A stretch of 64,000 nucleotides of DNA from Henriciella sp045287255 (GTDB lineage: Bacteria; Pseudomonadota; Alphaproteobacteria; Caulobacterales; Hyphomonadaceae). The position numbers and the translations under genes are program-made. The stretch spans positions 2,480,001 to 2,544,000 of the forward strand of contig NZ_CP137142.1 in assembly GCF_045287255.1 (NCBI RefSeq), in the 5' to 3' direction. Under the pieces are notes generated by a model, which was given only the letters and a program-made list of their open reading frames with translations, did not search any database and was not told the origin of the DNA. Of the stretch, positions 25,455-33,726 are shown in pieces (position 1 is the first letter of the stretch; each line of letters begins with the position of its first letter).

Positions 25455-26621
25455 TCAAACCATGCTGGCATCGGTCTCCAGACCATAAGCCATGCGCCCG
25501 AGCAATTCCCATGTCGCTGGCGCGGTCACGATGTGCTGCGTCATGGCATGGGCGTCCCTGAAACGCCTTTGCAGATCACTGCTCTTAAACAGAGCGGCGC
25601 CGCCGCCCAGGTCATAACACGCCTGCGTAATCTCTGCCCCGGTCCGCACCATATGCGTGCAGGCCAGGCGCAGGGCTGCGCGCCGCTCGACAGGAATATC
25701 GCCGCTCGCCTGCGCAACATCCCAGGTCTGATCAATCTCATCAAAGAGATAAGCCCTTGCCGCGCGATAGGCCGCCAGCATTTCAGCAGTTTTGGCCTGA
25801 ACCGTCGCGCGTTCACCAAGGGTCTTTCCGGAGCCCTGATTTTTCTTGACCTTGCCCAACTCGATTAACGCATTCAAAGCGCCTTTGGTATTGCCCATAG
25901 CGGTGGCGGACACCCCAAGACTGAGCAAGCCAAACGCCGGAAACGCATAAAGGGCTCCGTCAAGGATGGGTTTATCGGCCACGAGGCTCACCGAACGCGC
26001 CTTGGGAATGCGTAGATTCTTCACCGCAATGTCGCCGCTGCCTGTGCCTTTCAGGCCCATGACATGCCAGGTATCGATCAGCTCAGCCTCTTCGGCCGGG
26101 AAGATCATCATGCGCGCATCGGGGCGACCGGAGGGCAAGAGTCGCATCTGCCCATCCTCAATCACCATGGCACCACCACAGAGCCACGAGCAATTGGCCG
26201 AGCCGGAGCCCCACTGCCAGCGCCCGCTCAGAATATAATCATCACTGTCGACAATCGCTTTGCCCATAGGGGCGAAGACACCGCCGGTGATCGTGTACGG
26301 GTCATTATAGACCTCGCGCGCCATATCCGGGGCCATATAGGCCGCGTTCAGCGCTGTTGTGGCTCCGATCATGACACACCAGCCAGCGCTAGCATTGGCC
26401 TGCGCAACCGCCTCAACTGTCTCGACAATCTGGTGCGGGCTACATTCCAGGCCGCCATAGACCGCAGGCGTGACCATGCGAAACAGACCCGCTTCAGCCA
26501 TCTTCCGTGCAAGGTCGGCTGGCAAGCGACGCACCTCTTCCATTTCGGCGGCACGGGCGGCAAGTTCGGGCTGCAAGGTCAGCGCAGCGGCGAGGGTCGG
26601 GTGTGGATCAATTCGGGTCAT
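25455..26621 (-). CDS. Acyl-CoA dehydrogenase-fold flavoprotein
   Basis: A 388-residue protein of the acyl-CoA dehydrogenase superfamily. It has the N-terminal helical domain (ARKMAEAGLFRMVTPAVYGG), the middle beta domain (SGRWQWGSGSANCSWLCGG, GSGDIAVKNLRIP) and the C-terminal four-helix domain (YDLGGGAALFKSSDLQRRFRDAH). The last segment and the lack of a clear acyl-CoA catalytic glutamate loop recall the group D flavin monooxygenase/HpaB-type and DszC-type members more than classical beta-oxidation enzymes. It stands alone on the minus strand, divergent from the ArsC-like gene. Substrate unknown. Confidence 0.75.
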   Translation of the reverse strand: MTRIDPHPTLAAALTLQPELAARAAEMEEVRRLPADLARKMAEAGLFRMVTPAVYGGLECSPHQIVETVEAVAQANASAGWCVMIGATTALNAAYMAPDMAREVYNDPYTITGGVFAPMGKAIVDSDDYILSGRWQWGSGSANCSWLCGGAMVIEDGQMRLLPSGRPDARMMIFPAEEAELIDTWHVMGLKGTGSGDIAVKNLRIPKARSVSLVADKPILDGALYAFPAFGLLSLGVSATAMGNTKGALNALIELGKVKKNQGSGKTLGERATVQAKTAEMLAAYRAARAYLFDEIDQTWDVAQASGDIPVERRAALRLACTHMVRTGAEITQACYDLGGGAALFKSSDLQRRFRDAHAMTQHIVTAPATWELLGRMAYGLETDASMV

Positions 26622-26701
26622 AGCACCGCCATAGCCTATTCCCCCTTTTCTCTCCAGCGTATCTGCTTATCTGCGACGAAGAGAACAATCAGGAGGCCAT
26701 C

Positions 26702-27049
26702 ATGAGCTACATTCTCATTCACCACACAGGCTGTGGCACATCCCGCAAAGGCCTCGCCTTGCTGCAGGAAAACGGCGTGGAGCCAGAGGTTCGCAAATAT
26801 ATGAATGCCACCAGCCAGCTTAGCGAAGACGAGCTGCGTGATATCGCCAGGAAAATGGGCGGCGTTTCCCCGCGCGCTTTCCTGCGGGACAAAGATGCCG
26901 TGAAATTCGATCTGTCAGAGACGGCCAGCGATGATGAAGTCTTTGCTGCGATGGCCGATAATCCCAAACTGATCCAGCGCCCGATCGGCATTAAAGGGGA
27001 TAAGGCGGTCCTGGGACGCCCGCACGAGAAGCTGCTCGACCTGCTTTAA
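26702..27049 (+). CDS. ArsC/Spx family thioredoxin-fold protein (arsenate reductase-like)
   Basis: A 115-residue thioredoxin-fold protein of the ArsC/YffB group. The catalytic-type cysteine is C11 in HHTGCGTSRKGLALL, and a C-terminal LIQRPIGIKGDKAVLGRP carries the RP segment of the family. True ArsC uses this cysteine with an arginine to reduce arsenate with glutathione. Many relatives (YffB-type) are not arsenate reductases, and no arsenic-resistance genes are adjacent here. GGAGG lies 6 bases before the ATG. The enzymatic role should therefore be treated as provisional. Confidence 0.8.
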   Translation: MSYILIHHTGCGTSRKGLALLQENGVEPEVRKYMNATSQLSEDELRDIARKMGGVSPRAFLRDKDAVKFDLSETASDDEVFAAMADNPKLIQRPIGIKGDKAVLGRPHEKLLDLL

Positions 27050-27064
27050 TCTGACGAAAGCTTC

Positions 27065-27090
27065 ACCCGCTTAGCGTTTTCTTCGCGGGT
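27065..27090 (+). terminator. Weak terminator after the ArsC-like gene
   Basis: ACCCGC, a 14-base loop and GCGGGT followed by TTTAG lie 16 bp past the stop codon. The stem is short and the T tract poor. Confidence 0.35.
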
Positions 27091-27141
27091 TTAGCCCTGT
27101 ATGGCAGGTCAATTGCCAAACTTCTCTGGCGGAGGCCTGCC

Positions 27142-28320
27142 ATGCGCACCCCATTTCTTGTCCTGTCCCCGGTCCTGCTCGCCGCGCCTATGGCCATGGC
27201 TGAGCGCCCACCAATCGAGCTGGAACTGGACAGCGAAACGGTTCTGGTCGTCTCCGCGCTAGGCGATGACGATCAGGGTGCGAACTCGGAAGGCTTTCTG
27301 GCAGAAACGTCCCTGATCGGAACAGCCGAAAGTGTTCTGGATAACGGGGTTCGGTTGCGCAGCCGCATTGCACTGCGTGTGCAAAAGGATAATCCCTTCC
27401 GACCCGGCTTTAGCGGTGGTTTCGGCACCGACCCGGCCGCTGCCCCCGGCGCATTTTCAGGCTTCTCAAGCGGCCCTGTCCCAAATGGGGATGGTGATGA
27501 CCTTCGAGGCCGTTTCGAAACGGCCTATTTCCAGATTGATGGCGGCTATGGCGAGCTCCGTCTGGGCAAGGATCAGGGGATTGCCGCGCGGTTCTTTGAA
27601 GGCGCGCCGGAAGTGCTCTCTCATGCCCGCGCCGATAATGCCCTGCTTGATCCGACAGGTTTAAGCGGCGTGCGCACACGGCATGACCTGACAGGGCCAA
27701 GCGCAAAGCTTTCATATGCCACACCGCGCCTGCTCGGCTTTCGCGCGGGCCTGTCCTACACACCAGAGGCGGATGCAGATGGCCTCGATCGTCGCCCCGC
27801 GGCTGGTGGAGCCCTCTCTGCGCCAGATACTGAAAACGCAATCGAGCTCGCCCTGAATGGCTCGCGGACCCTGCGTGATAGCGGCCTCAAAATTGATGGC
27901 ACGCTTGCCTGGTCAAAGGCCGATACCAAGACCCGCTTTGGCTCAGCGCCCTATGAGGACACTGAAACCCTCTCAGCCGGTCTCAGATTGGAACAGGGCC
28001 GCTGGAGCGGTGGTCTTTCAAGCCTGAATTCAGGCAATGGCCTGCCTAATGCCGACTATACCGCCTGGAGCACGGGCTTGATGCGCGAAGGCGATCTGTT
28101 CGATATTTCGATTAAGTATGGCGAGGCTGAAGATGATGGCGCAAACTTAGAAGCCACCTCATGGCGTCTGGGTGTCGGCAAAACGTTCAGCGGGGGTACA
28201 AAACTAGCGCTCGCATACTTAGATGATGAAATCGCAGGGCCGACACAAACTCAGTCGAATCAGGGTATTGTGTTCGAAATCACACTATCTGGAGAAATGT
28301 TCGCCCTAACAAGCTATTAA
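27142..28320 (+). CDS. Outer-membrane porin
   Basis: A 392-residue protein with a signal peptide (about residues 1-20, ending AMAMAE) and alternating beta strands with glycine and aromatic girdle residues. Segments such as FETAYFQIDGGYGELRLGKDQG and RAGLSYTPEADADGL are typical of general bacterial porins of the porin_4 type, as is the closing strand; the protein ends in SY rather than the common F. It forms a passive channel, substrate range unknown. A CtrA-type box overlaps its stop codon but belongs to the downstream gene. Confidence 0.82.
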   Translation: MRTPFLVLSPVLLAAPMAMAERPPIELELDSETVLVVSALGDDDQGANSEGFLAETSLIGTAESVLDNGVRLRSRIALRVQKDNPFRPGFSGGFGTDPAAAPGAFSGFSSGPVPNGDGDDLRGRFETAYFQIDGGYGELRLGKDQGIAARFFEGAPEVLSHARADNALLDPTGLSGVRTRHDLTGPSAKLSYATPRLLGFRAGLSYTPEADADGLDRRPAAGGALSAPDTENAIELALNGSRTLRDSGLKIDGTLAWSKADTKTRFGSAPYEDTETLSAGLRLEQGRWSGGLSSLNSGNGLPNADYTAWSTGLMREGDLFDISIKYGEAEDDGANLEATSWRLGVGKTFSGGTKLALAYLDDEIAGPTQTQSNQGIVFEITLSGEMFALTSY

Positions 28321-28331
28321 TCTTTCTTTAA
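28317..28331 (+). promoter_or_regulatory. CtrA-type box upstream of the ntrZ-like gene
   Basis: TTAATCTTTCTTTAA matches TTAA-N7-TTAA perfectly and lies 39 to 53 bp before the ATG of the NtrZ-like protein, a distance at which it could overlap the promoter. The first TTAA includes the porin stop codon. Confidence 0.5.
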
Positions 28332-28369
28332 GCGAAATGATTGTTAAGTGTTGATTAGGAGTTTTTGAA

Positions 28370-28804
28370 ATGCGTGCCTTATGGGTCTCACTCGCGGTTT
28401 TTGCTGCCCTCGCCGTTCCGGCGCAGGCGCAGGAAGACGTGCTGAAACTTCCGGCACCAACAGTTTCTGAAACTGAGCAAGCTCAACCTGACTGGTATCA
28501 GCAATTCACATTCTCCGCTGATCCAACCGAAACACCTGTCTGGCAAGCGGCGCCATCCAAAACGCTGAAGCTTGGCTGGGTTAAAGGCGAGCGCTGGAAT
28601 GTGACGGTTGATCTGACAACACGGGACAATCAATCTGTGTTGCCTCGCGAAGAAATGTCAGCGGGTGCTAACTATTTCATCACCCCGCGCTTGTCGATCG
28701 GTGGTGAACTGAGCATTGGTGCGAACAAGCTTGATGAAACAACCGCCTGGCAGAATCAGGATGTTGAAACCGGTATCCGTCTGCGCTCGGCCCTGAAATT
28801 CTAG
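28370..28804 (+). CDS. ntrZ: NtrZ-like periplasmic regulatory protein
   Basis: A 144-residue protein with a signal peptide (1-21, ending VPAQAQ). A conserved beta-rich part follows: KTLKLGWVKGERWNVTVDL, then EMSAGANYFITPRLSIGGEL, matching my memory of the NtrZ family of Caulobacterales. In Caulobacter, NtrZ is a periplasmic inhibitor of the NtrY sensor kinase. No ntrY/ntrX genes are in the window. GGAG lies 8 bases before the ATG. The stop codon overlaps that of the convergent tsaD gene in the shared tetranucleotide CTAG. Confidence 0.7.
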   Translation: MRALWVSLAVFAALAVPAQAQEDVLKLPAPTVSETEQAQPDWYQQFTFSADPTETPVWQAAPSKTLKLGWVKGERWNVTVDLTTRDNQSVLPREEMSAGANYFITPRLSIGGELSIGANKLDETTAWQNQDVETGIRLRSALKF

Positions 28805-29907
28805 GCTTTCGCCCCCCGTTTACCGCCCCCAAAAACCGGATCTGATTGCGCCGAGGCTTCGTCCAAGGGCCATCTGGGACGTGCCGCAAAGCTTAAGCTA
28901 TCGGCCGCAACCAGTCCTGCCGCCAAGCGTTCTGCCCCGGCAAGCGCGATCATGGCGGCATTATCGGTGCAGTACTTCAAAGGTGGCGCAATCAGGTGTG
29001 CACCCGCCTCTCTCGCCACGGCTTCAAGCGCGCCACGCAACAGCTGGTTTGCCGCAACCCCGCCAGCCACAACCAGACGTGTGTCGCCCGGTATCTCTTC
29101 CTGGAACACGGCCAAGGCCCGGGCAGTTTTCTCCGACAGGCAATCAGCGACAGCGCTTTGAAAGCTGGCGCACAGATCGCGTACGCCCTGTTCATCAAGG
29201 TCTTCGCCCTCAACAACCCGTGCCGCAGCAGTTTTCAGGCCCGCAAAACTCATGTCCAGCCCCGGTCGATTGAGGAGTGGGCGTGGCAGGTCAAACCGGA
29301 TGCCGTTGCCTTCCTTGGCCAGGCGTTCAACCGCCGGGCCACCGGGAAAGCCAATACCCAAAGTCTTGGCGAGTTTATCAAACGCCTCACCAGCCGCATC
29401 ATCAATGGTTGACCCAAGCCGCTGATACTCCCCTAAGCCCTTAACCGCGATGAATTGGCAATGCCCGCCAGAAACCAGCAAGAGCAAGTACGGAAACGGG
29501 CAATCCTCGGTCAGGCGCGGGCTAAGCGCATGACCTTCAAGATGATTGATTGGAATGAACGGCTTCCCGGAGGCCAGCGCCAGTGCCTTACCCGTCATCA
29601 TACCGACCATGACGCCACCAATCAGACCGGGGCCAGAGGTTGCGGCAATGCCATCAAGTTCAGACAGGCTTAAGCCACTGTCTAACAAAGCTTTTTGGGC
29701 CACTTCATCAGCGATCTCAGCGTGCGCACGTGCGGCAATTTCCGGAACGACACCGCCATAGGGGCTGTGTTCTTCAATCTGGCTGCGCACAACATTGGAC
29801 AACACGTCCGCGCGGCCACCCTCAAGGCAAACAACAGAAGCCGCGGTTTCATCGCAGGACGATTCAAGACCCAGAACTGTGGTGATGGAGGGAGACATAG
29901 CGCTCAT
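28801..29907 (-). CDS. tsaD: tRNA N6-adenosine threonylcarbamoyltransferase TsaD
   Basis: A 368-residue Kae1/Qri7/TsaD protein that attaches threonylcarbamoyl to A37 of ANN-decoding tRNAs. It has the start LGLESSCDETAASVV, the metal-binding HLEGHALS motif (about residue 118-125) and the ASAP/actin-like segment GGHCQFIAVKG. The C-terminal VVAGGVAANQLLRGAL and KYCTDNAAMIALAG are also present. Its start overlaps the stop of the sugar dehydrogenase gene by 4 bases (ATGA), so translation is likely coupled. The usual neighbour in this lineage, hemC, is nearby but separated by two sugar genes. Confidence 0.94.
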   Translation of the reverse strand: MSAMSPSITTVLGLESSCDETAASVVCLEGGRADVLSNVVRSQIEEHSPYGGVVPEIAARAHAEIADEVAQKALLDSGLSLSELDGIAATSGPGLIGGVMVGMMTGKALALASGKPFIPINHLEGHALSPRLTEDCPFPYLLLLVSGGHCQFIAVKGLGEYQRLGSTIDDAAGEAFDKLAKTLGIGFPGGPAVERLAKEGNGIRFDLPRPLLNRPGLDMSFAGLKTAAARVVEGEDLDEQGVRDLCASFQSAVADCLSEKTARALAVFQEEIPGDTRLVVAGGVAANQLLRGALEAVAREAGAHLIAPPLKYCTDNAAMIALAGAERLAAGLVAADSLSFAARPRWPLDEASAQSDPVFGGGKRGAKA

Positions 29908-30845
29908 CTAGGGACGCTCGACGGGTCATGGAAGGGGGCAACGGAGTGACGCTCGGCAACCATGAACGCATCGGCCACCAATTGCAGGGGCCGCAGGTCC
30001 ATTTCACTGACACCGTCATAAAGCAATTGCGCAAACCGATCGTACAGCCCGCGATATTCCTGCTCCGGAGCCTCACGCACGAAACCGTCACCAATCTGTA
30101 GCGCGGCACCACCCTTTGACAGGGTCAAAGTCTCTCCACGCGCATCGGTCAGGCGAATATCCCAGACCTCATCTCCGGTTTCACGGAAATCAAACTGCGC
30201 GCGCCCTGTCAGGTCCGGCCCCGACAAAACCAAATCCGCCGCAATCGGCATGGCTCGGTTCTTCGGTACATTCAGAATGGCTTCGCTAACGCCAACCTCA
30301 ACCGGCAAGATCTCGGTCAGAATGGAGAGCGCATTAATCCCCGGATCAAACACGCCCATGCCGCCCGGCTGCCACAGCCAATCCTGCCCTGGGTGCCATT
30401 TCAGGACATCTTCGCGCCAGTTGATCTGAGCCTCATCTATCCGTCGATCTTCAGCCCATATCCGGGCGGTTTCGACAAAGGGGGCAAACCGCGAATGCCA
30501 GCTGGCAAAAACCGTGATGCCCGCCTCAAATGCCAATGCGCCAAGGGCTTCGGCACTGCTCACGGTCAAAGCTGGTGGCTTCTCCAGAAACACTGCTTTC
30601 CCTGCCGCAATCGCCTGCTCTGCCAAGGCAACACGCGGCCCCGGCGGGGTACACAACACAACCGCATCAACCTCCGGACCATCGGCCAGCGCCTGACCCA
30701 ATGTTTCAAACACGGGTACGTCCACAAGCACGCCAGAGCGACTGACAACACTGGCCAGCTCAAAGCGCGCATGTTCAGCAATCACAGGGTGATGCTGGTC
30801 GCGGGCAATCTTGCCATATCCAACAAGGCAAAGGCGATACGTCAT
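29904..30845 (-). CDS. Gfo/Idh/MocA-type sugar dehydrogenase (D-galactose 1-dehydrogenase-like)
   Basis: A 313-residue NAD(P)-dependent oxidoreductase. The Rossmann start is RLCLVGYGKIARDQHHPVI, the family's EKPP motif is near residue 92 (AVFLEKPPALT), and the catalytic region has WREDVLKWHPGQDWLWQPGGMGVFDPGINAL. The last segment is close to D-galactose/L-arabinose 1-dehydrogenases that make aldonolactones. It sits between a GH5 hydrolase gene (49 bp upstream) and tsaD (4-base overlap). The hydrolase-dehydrogenase pair suggests use of a hexose or pentose released from a glycan; exact substrate is an inference. Confidence 0.8.
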   Translation of the reverse strand: MTYRLCLVGYGKIARDQHHPVIAEHARFELASVVSRSGVLVDVPVFETLGQALADGPEVDAVVLCTPPGPRVALAEQAIAAGKAVFLEKPPALTVSSAEALGALAFEAGITVFASWHSRFAPFVETARIWAEDRRIDEAQINWREDVLKWHPGQDWLWQPGGMGVFDPGINALSILTEILPVEVGVSEAILNVPKNRAMPIAADLVLSGPDLTGRAQFDFRETGDEVWDIRLTDARGETLTLSKGGAALQIGDGFVREAPEQEYRGLYDRFAQLLYDGVSEMDLRPLQLVADAFMVAERHSVAPFHDPSSVPR

Positions 30846-30894
30846 GAAACAGCCCTTAGAGGGGAAGCCCCTTTAGCGATAGAGGCAAGCGCCC

Positions 30895-31899
30895 CTAATC
30901 CAGCAAGGCCGCCTTGATCTCGGGCAGCCATTCTTCCTGCTCAAGATCATAAGACTTCAGCGTTGTCCCCCAGTCCCAATGGCACCAGCCCATACCGCGG
31001 GTTTCGGCACCTTCCCGTAAGGCCCGTATCCATTTTGCGCGCAGGTCCATCGGGACTCTCTCGTAAACGCCAAACTCCCCAATAAAGACCGGCATGCGAT
31101 GCTTGTCCTGAAAAGCAAGCGCGCGGTCGAGACCTTTGGCTAAACGCACATAGTCCTCGCGATCGCCCCAGTAAACGCCCATCGGGCGCACAGGTTCGGC
31201 CCAGAACGCGCCCTGATGAGTAAACTCAAACGGATCATAATCATGATAGGTCAGGATCGCGCGCGGGTCATAGACAGGCTTTGACTTCAACAGGCCGTCA
31301 AGATTGCCCCAATTGGCGGTGGCGAGGATAACCCAGCGATCCGGGTTATCCTGTCGAATGCGGGCCAGAACCCGCTGGTTCAGGGCATCGGTTCGTTTCA
31401 CCGTCATCGCATCATACGGCTCGTTCACCACTTCAAAGATCAGAAAATCCGGCGCATTGGCATAATGATAGGCGAGCTGATCCCAGATGCCTTCAAGGCG
31501 TGTCTCATGCAGGTCCGGGCGCTCACTCAGCTCTTCATAATGGTGGACATTGATGATGACATTCAGGCCAATCTCCCCGCCCCAGCGCACGACCTCATCC
31601 ACGCGGGACAGGAAATCCGGATCAATCGTATAAGGCGCTGTATGCCCTACACGGGTCGACCAGCGGATTGGCAGACGCACAGTGTCAAATCCGGCATCTT
31701 TCAGCCGCTGCATATCCGCCCGGCGGATTGTGTACCCCCATTCGCCCTCACGACGCGGGCTGTCGAGTGCATTGCCAAGGTTCATGCAGCGCTGAATGGG
31801 CGAGCTTGCAATCGGCGTTTCGGGTGCCGCTTCTGCGGCGGGTTGCGACGGATTGCAGGCACATAAAGCCAATGCAGCAAGGCCAAACATCCATTTCAT
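30895..31899 (-). CDS. Glycoside hydrolase family 5 lipoprotein
   Basis: A 334-residue predicted lipoprotein (signal peptide with lipobox LCAC, cysteine about 15) with a GH5 TIM barrel: the start CMNLGNALDSP, RLPIRWS, NVIINVHHY, the acid/base glutamate in FEVVNEPYD (about residue 160) and the nucleophile in PVFIGEFGVY (about 273). Family members cleave beta-linked glucans or mannans; the sequence alone does not fix the substrate. It is the first gene of an apparent operon with the sugar dehydrogenase and tsaD, and is divergent from hemC (89 bp). It likely works at the cell envelope. Confidence 0.88.
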   Translation of the reverse strand: MKWMFGLAALALCACNPSQPAAEAAPETPIASSPIQRCMNLGNALDSPRREGEWGYTIRRADMQRLKDAGFDTVRLPIRWSTRVGHTAPYTIDPDFLSRVDEVVRWGGEIGLNVIINVHHYEELSERPDLHETRLEGIWDQLAYHYANAPDFLIFEVVNEPYDAMTVKRTDALNQRVLARIRQDNPDRWVILATANWGNLDGLLKSKPVYDPRAILTYHDYDPFEFTHQGAFWAEPVRPMGVYWGDREDYVRLAKGLDRALAFQDKHRMPVFIGEFGVYERVPMDLRAKWIRALREGAETRGMGWCHWDWGTTLKSYDLEQEEWLPEIKAALLD

Positions 31900-31988
31900 T
31901 GTGTTATCTCCTGGCTGTCTTGCGCCCCAGACTCTTGTGCTATCCTGCGGGCCATCTTAGCTGAAAGACAAGCAAAAGCGGAGCCAAA

Positions 31989-32936
31989 ATGGCGGAACCG
32001 GAAATTGTTCGTATTGGCACACGCGGATCCCCGCTGGCCCTGTACCAGGCGCGCCTGATCGCATCCGAACTGGAGCGCGCTTCAGAAGGCGCTTTAAAAG
32101 GCGAGATCGTCACCTTCACCACCAAGGGTGACCAACTGACCACAGAGCGCCTGATCAATTCAGGCGGCAAGGGCCTTTTCACCCGCGAAATTGACCGGGC
32201 CGTGGATGAGGGCGAGGCACATATTGGCGTTCACAGCCTGAAAGATGTGCCGAGCCTGCTGCCGGATGGGCAAAGCATTGTCGCCTACCCTGAGCGGGTT
32301 GATCCACGCGATGGCTTTGTCACCGTAAATGGCGTCAAACGCCTGCAAGACCTGCCACAAGGCGCGGTTCTGGGCACAGCCAGCCTGCGCCGGGAAGCTC
32401 AGGCGCTGGCCTTGCGCCCCGACCTCAAAGTCATTCCCTTCCGCGGCAGTGTCGGTACCCGGATGGACAAACTGAAAGACGGACAGGCAGACGCAACCTT
32501 CCTTGCCATGGCGGGCCTCACCCGGCTGGATATGGACAAGGCGGCCAGCCCTGTCCCAATCGAAGACATGTTACCCGCCGCGGGACAGGGCATTATCGCT
32601 GTAGCCGCGCGTCCCGATCATCTCAGCCCTGCCATGACCGAAGCGATGGACGCGATTGACCATAGTGCGACCCGCGCCATGGCTACGGCAGAACGCGCCT
32701 TTCTGGCTGAGCTTGATGGCTCTTGCCGCACCGCGATGGCCGCGCAAATGCGCCTGCGCGATGGCGGCTGGCATCTGCGCGGGGAAGTTCTCTCCCCGGA
32801 TGGCCAGCAACGCTGGACGAGTGAAGCCACCGCCCTGCTCTCCACCTCGCTCGACAAGCTGGCAGAGCTTGGCCAGCAAGTGGGTCAGGCCATTCGCAAG
32901 GCGGCTGGCGGCGACCTTCCGGTCTTTGAGGACTAG
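31989..32936 (+). CDS. hemC: Hydroxymethylbilane synthase
   Basis: A 315-residue porphobilinogen deaminase. It shows IRIGTRGSPLALYQA at the N-terminus (here VRIGTRGSPLALYQA), the catalytic aspartate region (AHIGVHSLKDVPS), the substrate arginines (LGTASLRREAQ) and the dipyrromethane-cofactor cysteine in LDGSCRTAMAA (about residue 247). It polymerises four porphobilinogens for haem and cobalamin synthesis. hemD follows after 5 bp, giving the usual hemCD pair. Confidence 0.95.
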   Translation: MAEPEIVRIGTRGSPLALYQARLIASELERASEGALKGEIVTFTTKGDQLTTERLINSGGKGLFTREIDRAVDEGEAHIGVHSLKDVPSLLPDGQSIVAYPERVDPRDGFVTVNGVKRLQDLPQGAVLGTASLRREAQALALRPDLKVIPFRGSVGTRMDKLKDGQADATFLAMAGLTRLDMDKAASPVPIEDMLPAAGQGIIAVAARPDHLSPAMTEAMDAIDHSATRAMATAERAFLAELDGSCRTAMAAQMRLRDGGWHLRGEVLSPDGQQRWTSEATALLSTSLDKLAELGQQVGQAIRKAAGGDLPVFED

Positions 32937-32941
32937 GTCTC

Positions 32942-33682
32942 ATGCCCAAGACTACACGCTCCCATGTTCCCGTGATTGTCACGCGGGCACAGCCGGGCGC
33001 GCGTGAGACGCTGACACGCCTGACCGAGGCCGGGATCATGGCGATTGAAGCCCCGGTCCTGTCGATTGAGCCCGATCCGACGCAGCCCCTGCCTAACCCA
33101 GAAATACTCTCTGGCCTGGTCTTCACCAGCGCCAATGGCGTGCGCGCCTACCTTAACCATGAGGATGACCGTCAGCTCACGGCCTGGTGCGTCGGCCCGG
33201 CGACGGCCAAAGCCGCGCGAGAGGCTGGGTTTATGGATGTGCGGGAATCGGCAGGCGACGCGGTTGATCTGGCGCGCTTCATCGCCGCGAAAAGTCAGCC
33301 GACGGATAAACCGCTTCTCCATGTCGCCAATGCGGCGGCCAAAGGCGATTTGAAAGCCCAGTTAGAAGCCGTAGGGTTTGGCGTCACCTTCTGCCCACTC
33401 TACGCGATGGCGGTATCCCCCAGCCTGCCAGAAGCCGCGATAAAGCTGCTACAGGCGCAAATGCCCGCTATTGTTATCGCCCATTCGACCAAGGGCGCTG
33501 AGGCCTTCCTCAAGCTCGCCAAAGACCTGCCCCATATCCACCTGACGGGTCTTGCCATCTCGGTGCGCGCAGCTGGTCCACTGATGCAGGCAGGCTTGCG
33601 GGATATCCATATTGCCAGTCAGCCCAATGAGGATGGATTGATGCGCAGCCTAAACGTCGCATTGGCCACACTTTCGGCCTGA
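32942..33682 (+). CDS. hemD: Uroporphyrinogen-III synthase
   Basis: A 246-residue HemD protein that closes hydroxymethylbilane with inversion of ring D. The family is poorly conserved. Recognisable parts are the opening VIVTRAQPGARETLTRL, the GLVFTSANGVRAYL segment and, in the second domain, AIVIAHSTKGAEAFLKLA. It is placed directly after hemC and before the mitofilin-like gene, as in many Alphaproteobacteria, which supports the call as much as the sequence does. Confidence 0.85.
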   Translation: MPKTTRSHVPVIVTRAQPGARETLTRLTEAGIMAIEAPVLSIEPDPTQPLPNPEILSGLVFTSANGVRAYLNHEDDRQLTAWCVGPATAKAAREAGFMDVRESAGDAVDLARFIAAKSQPTDKPLLHVANAAAKGDLKAQLEAVGFGVTFCPLYAMAVSPSLPEAAIKLLQAQMPAIVIAHSTKGAEAFLKLAKDLPHIHLTGLAISVRAAGPLMQAGLRDIHIASQPNEDGLMRSLNVALATLSA

Positions 33683-33726
33683 TACGCTGTGATATACAGC
33701 CACAGTAGATTTAAGGAGACGCGCGC

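Noticed and set aside
26702..27049. Arsenic-resistance island based on the ArsC-like gene.
   Set aside because: No arsR, arsB or acr3 gene is adjacent; the gene alone does not indicate arsenic resistance.
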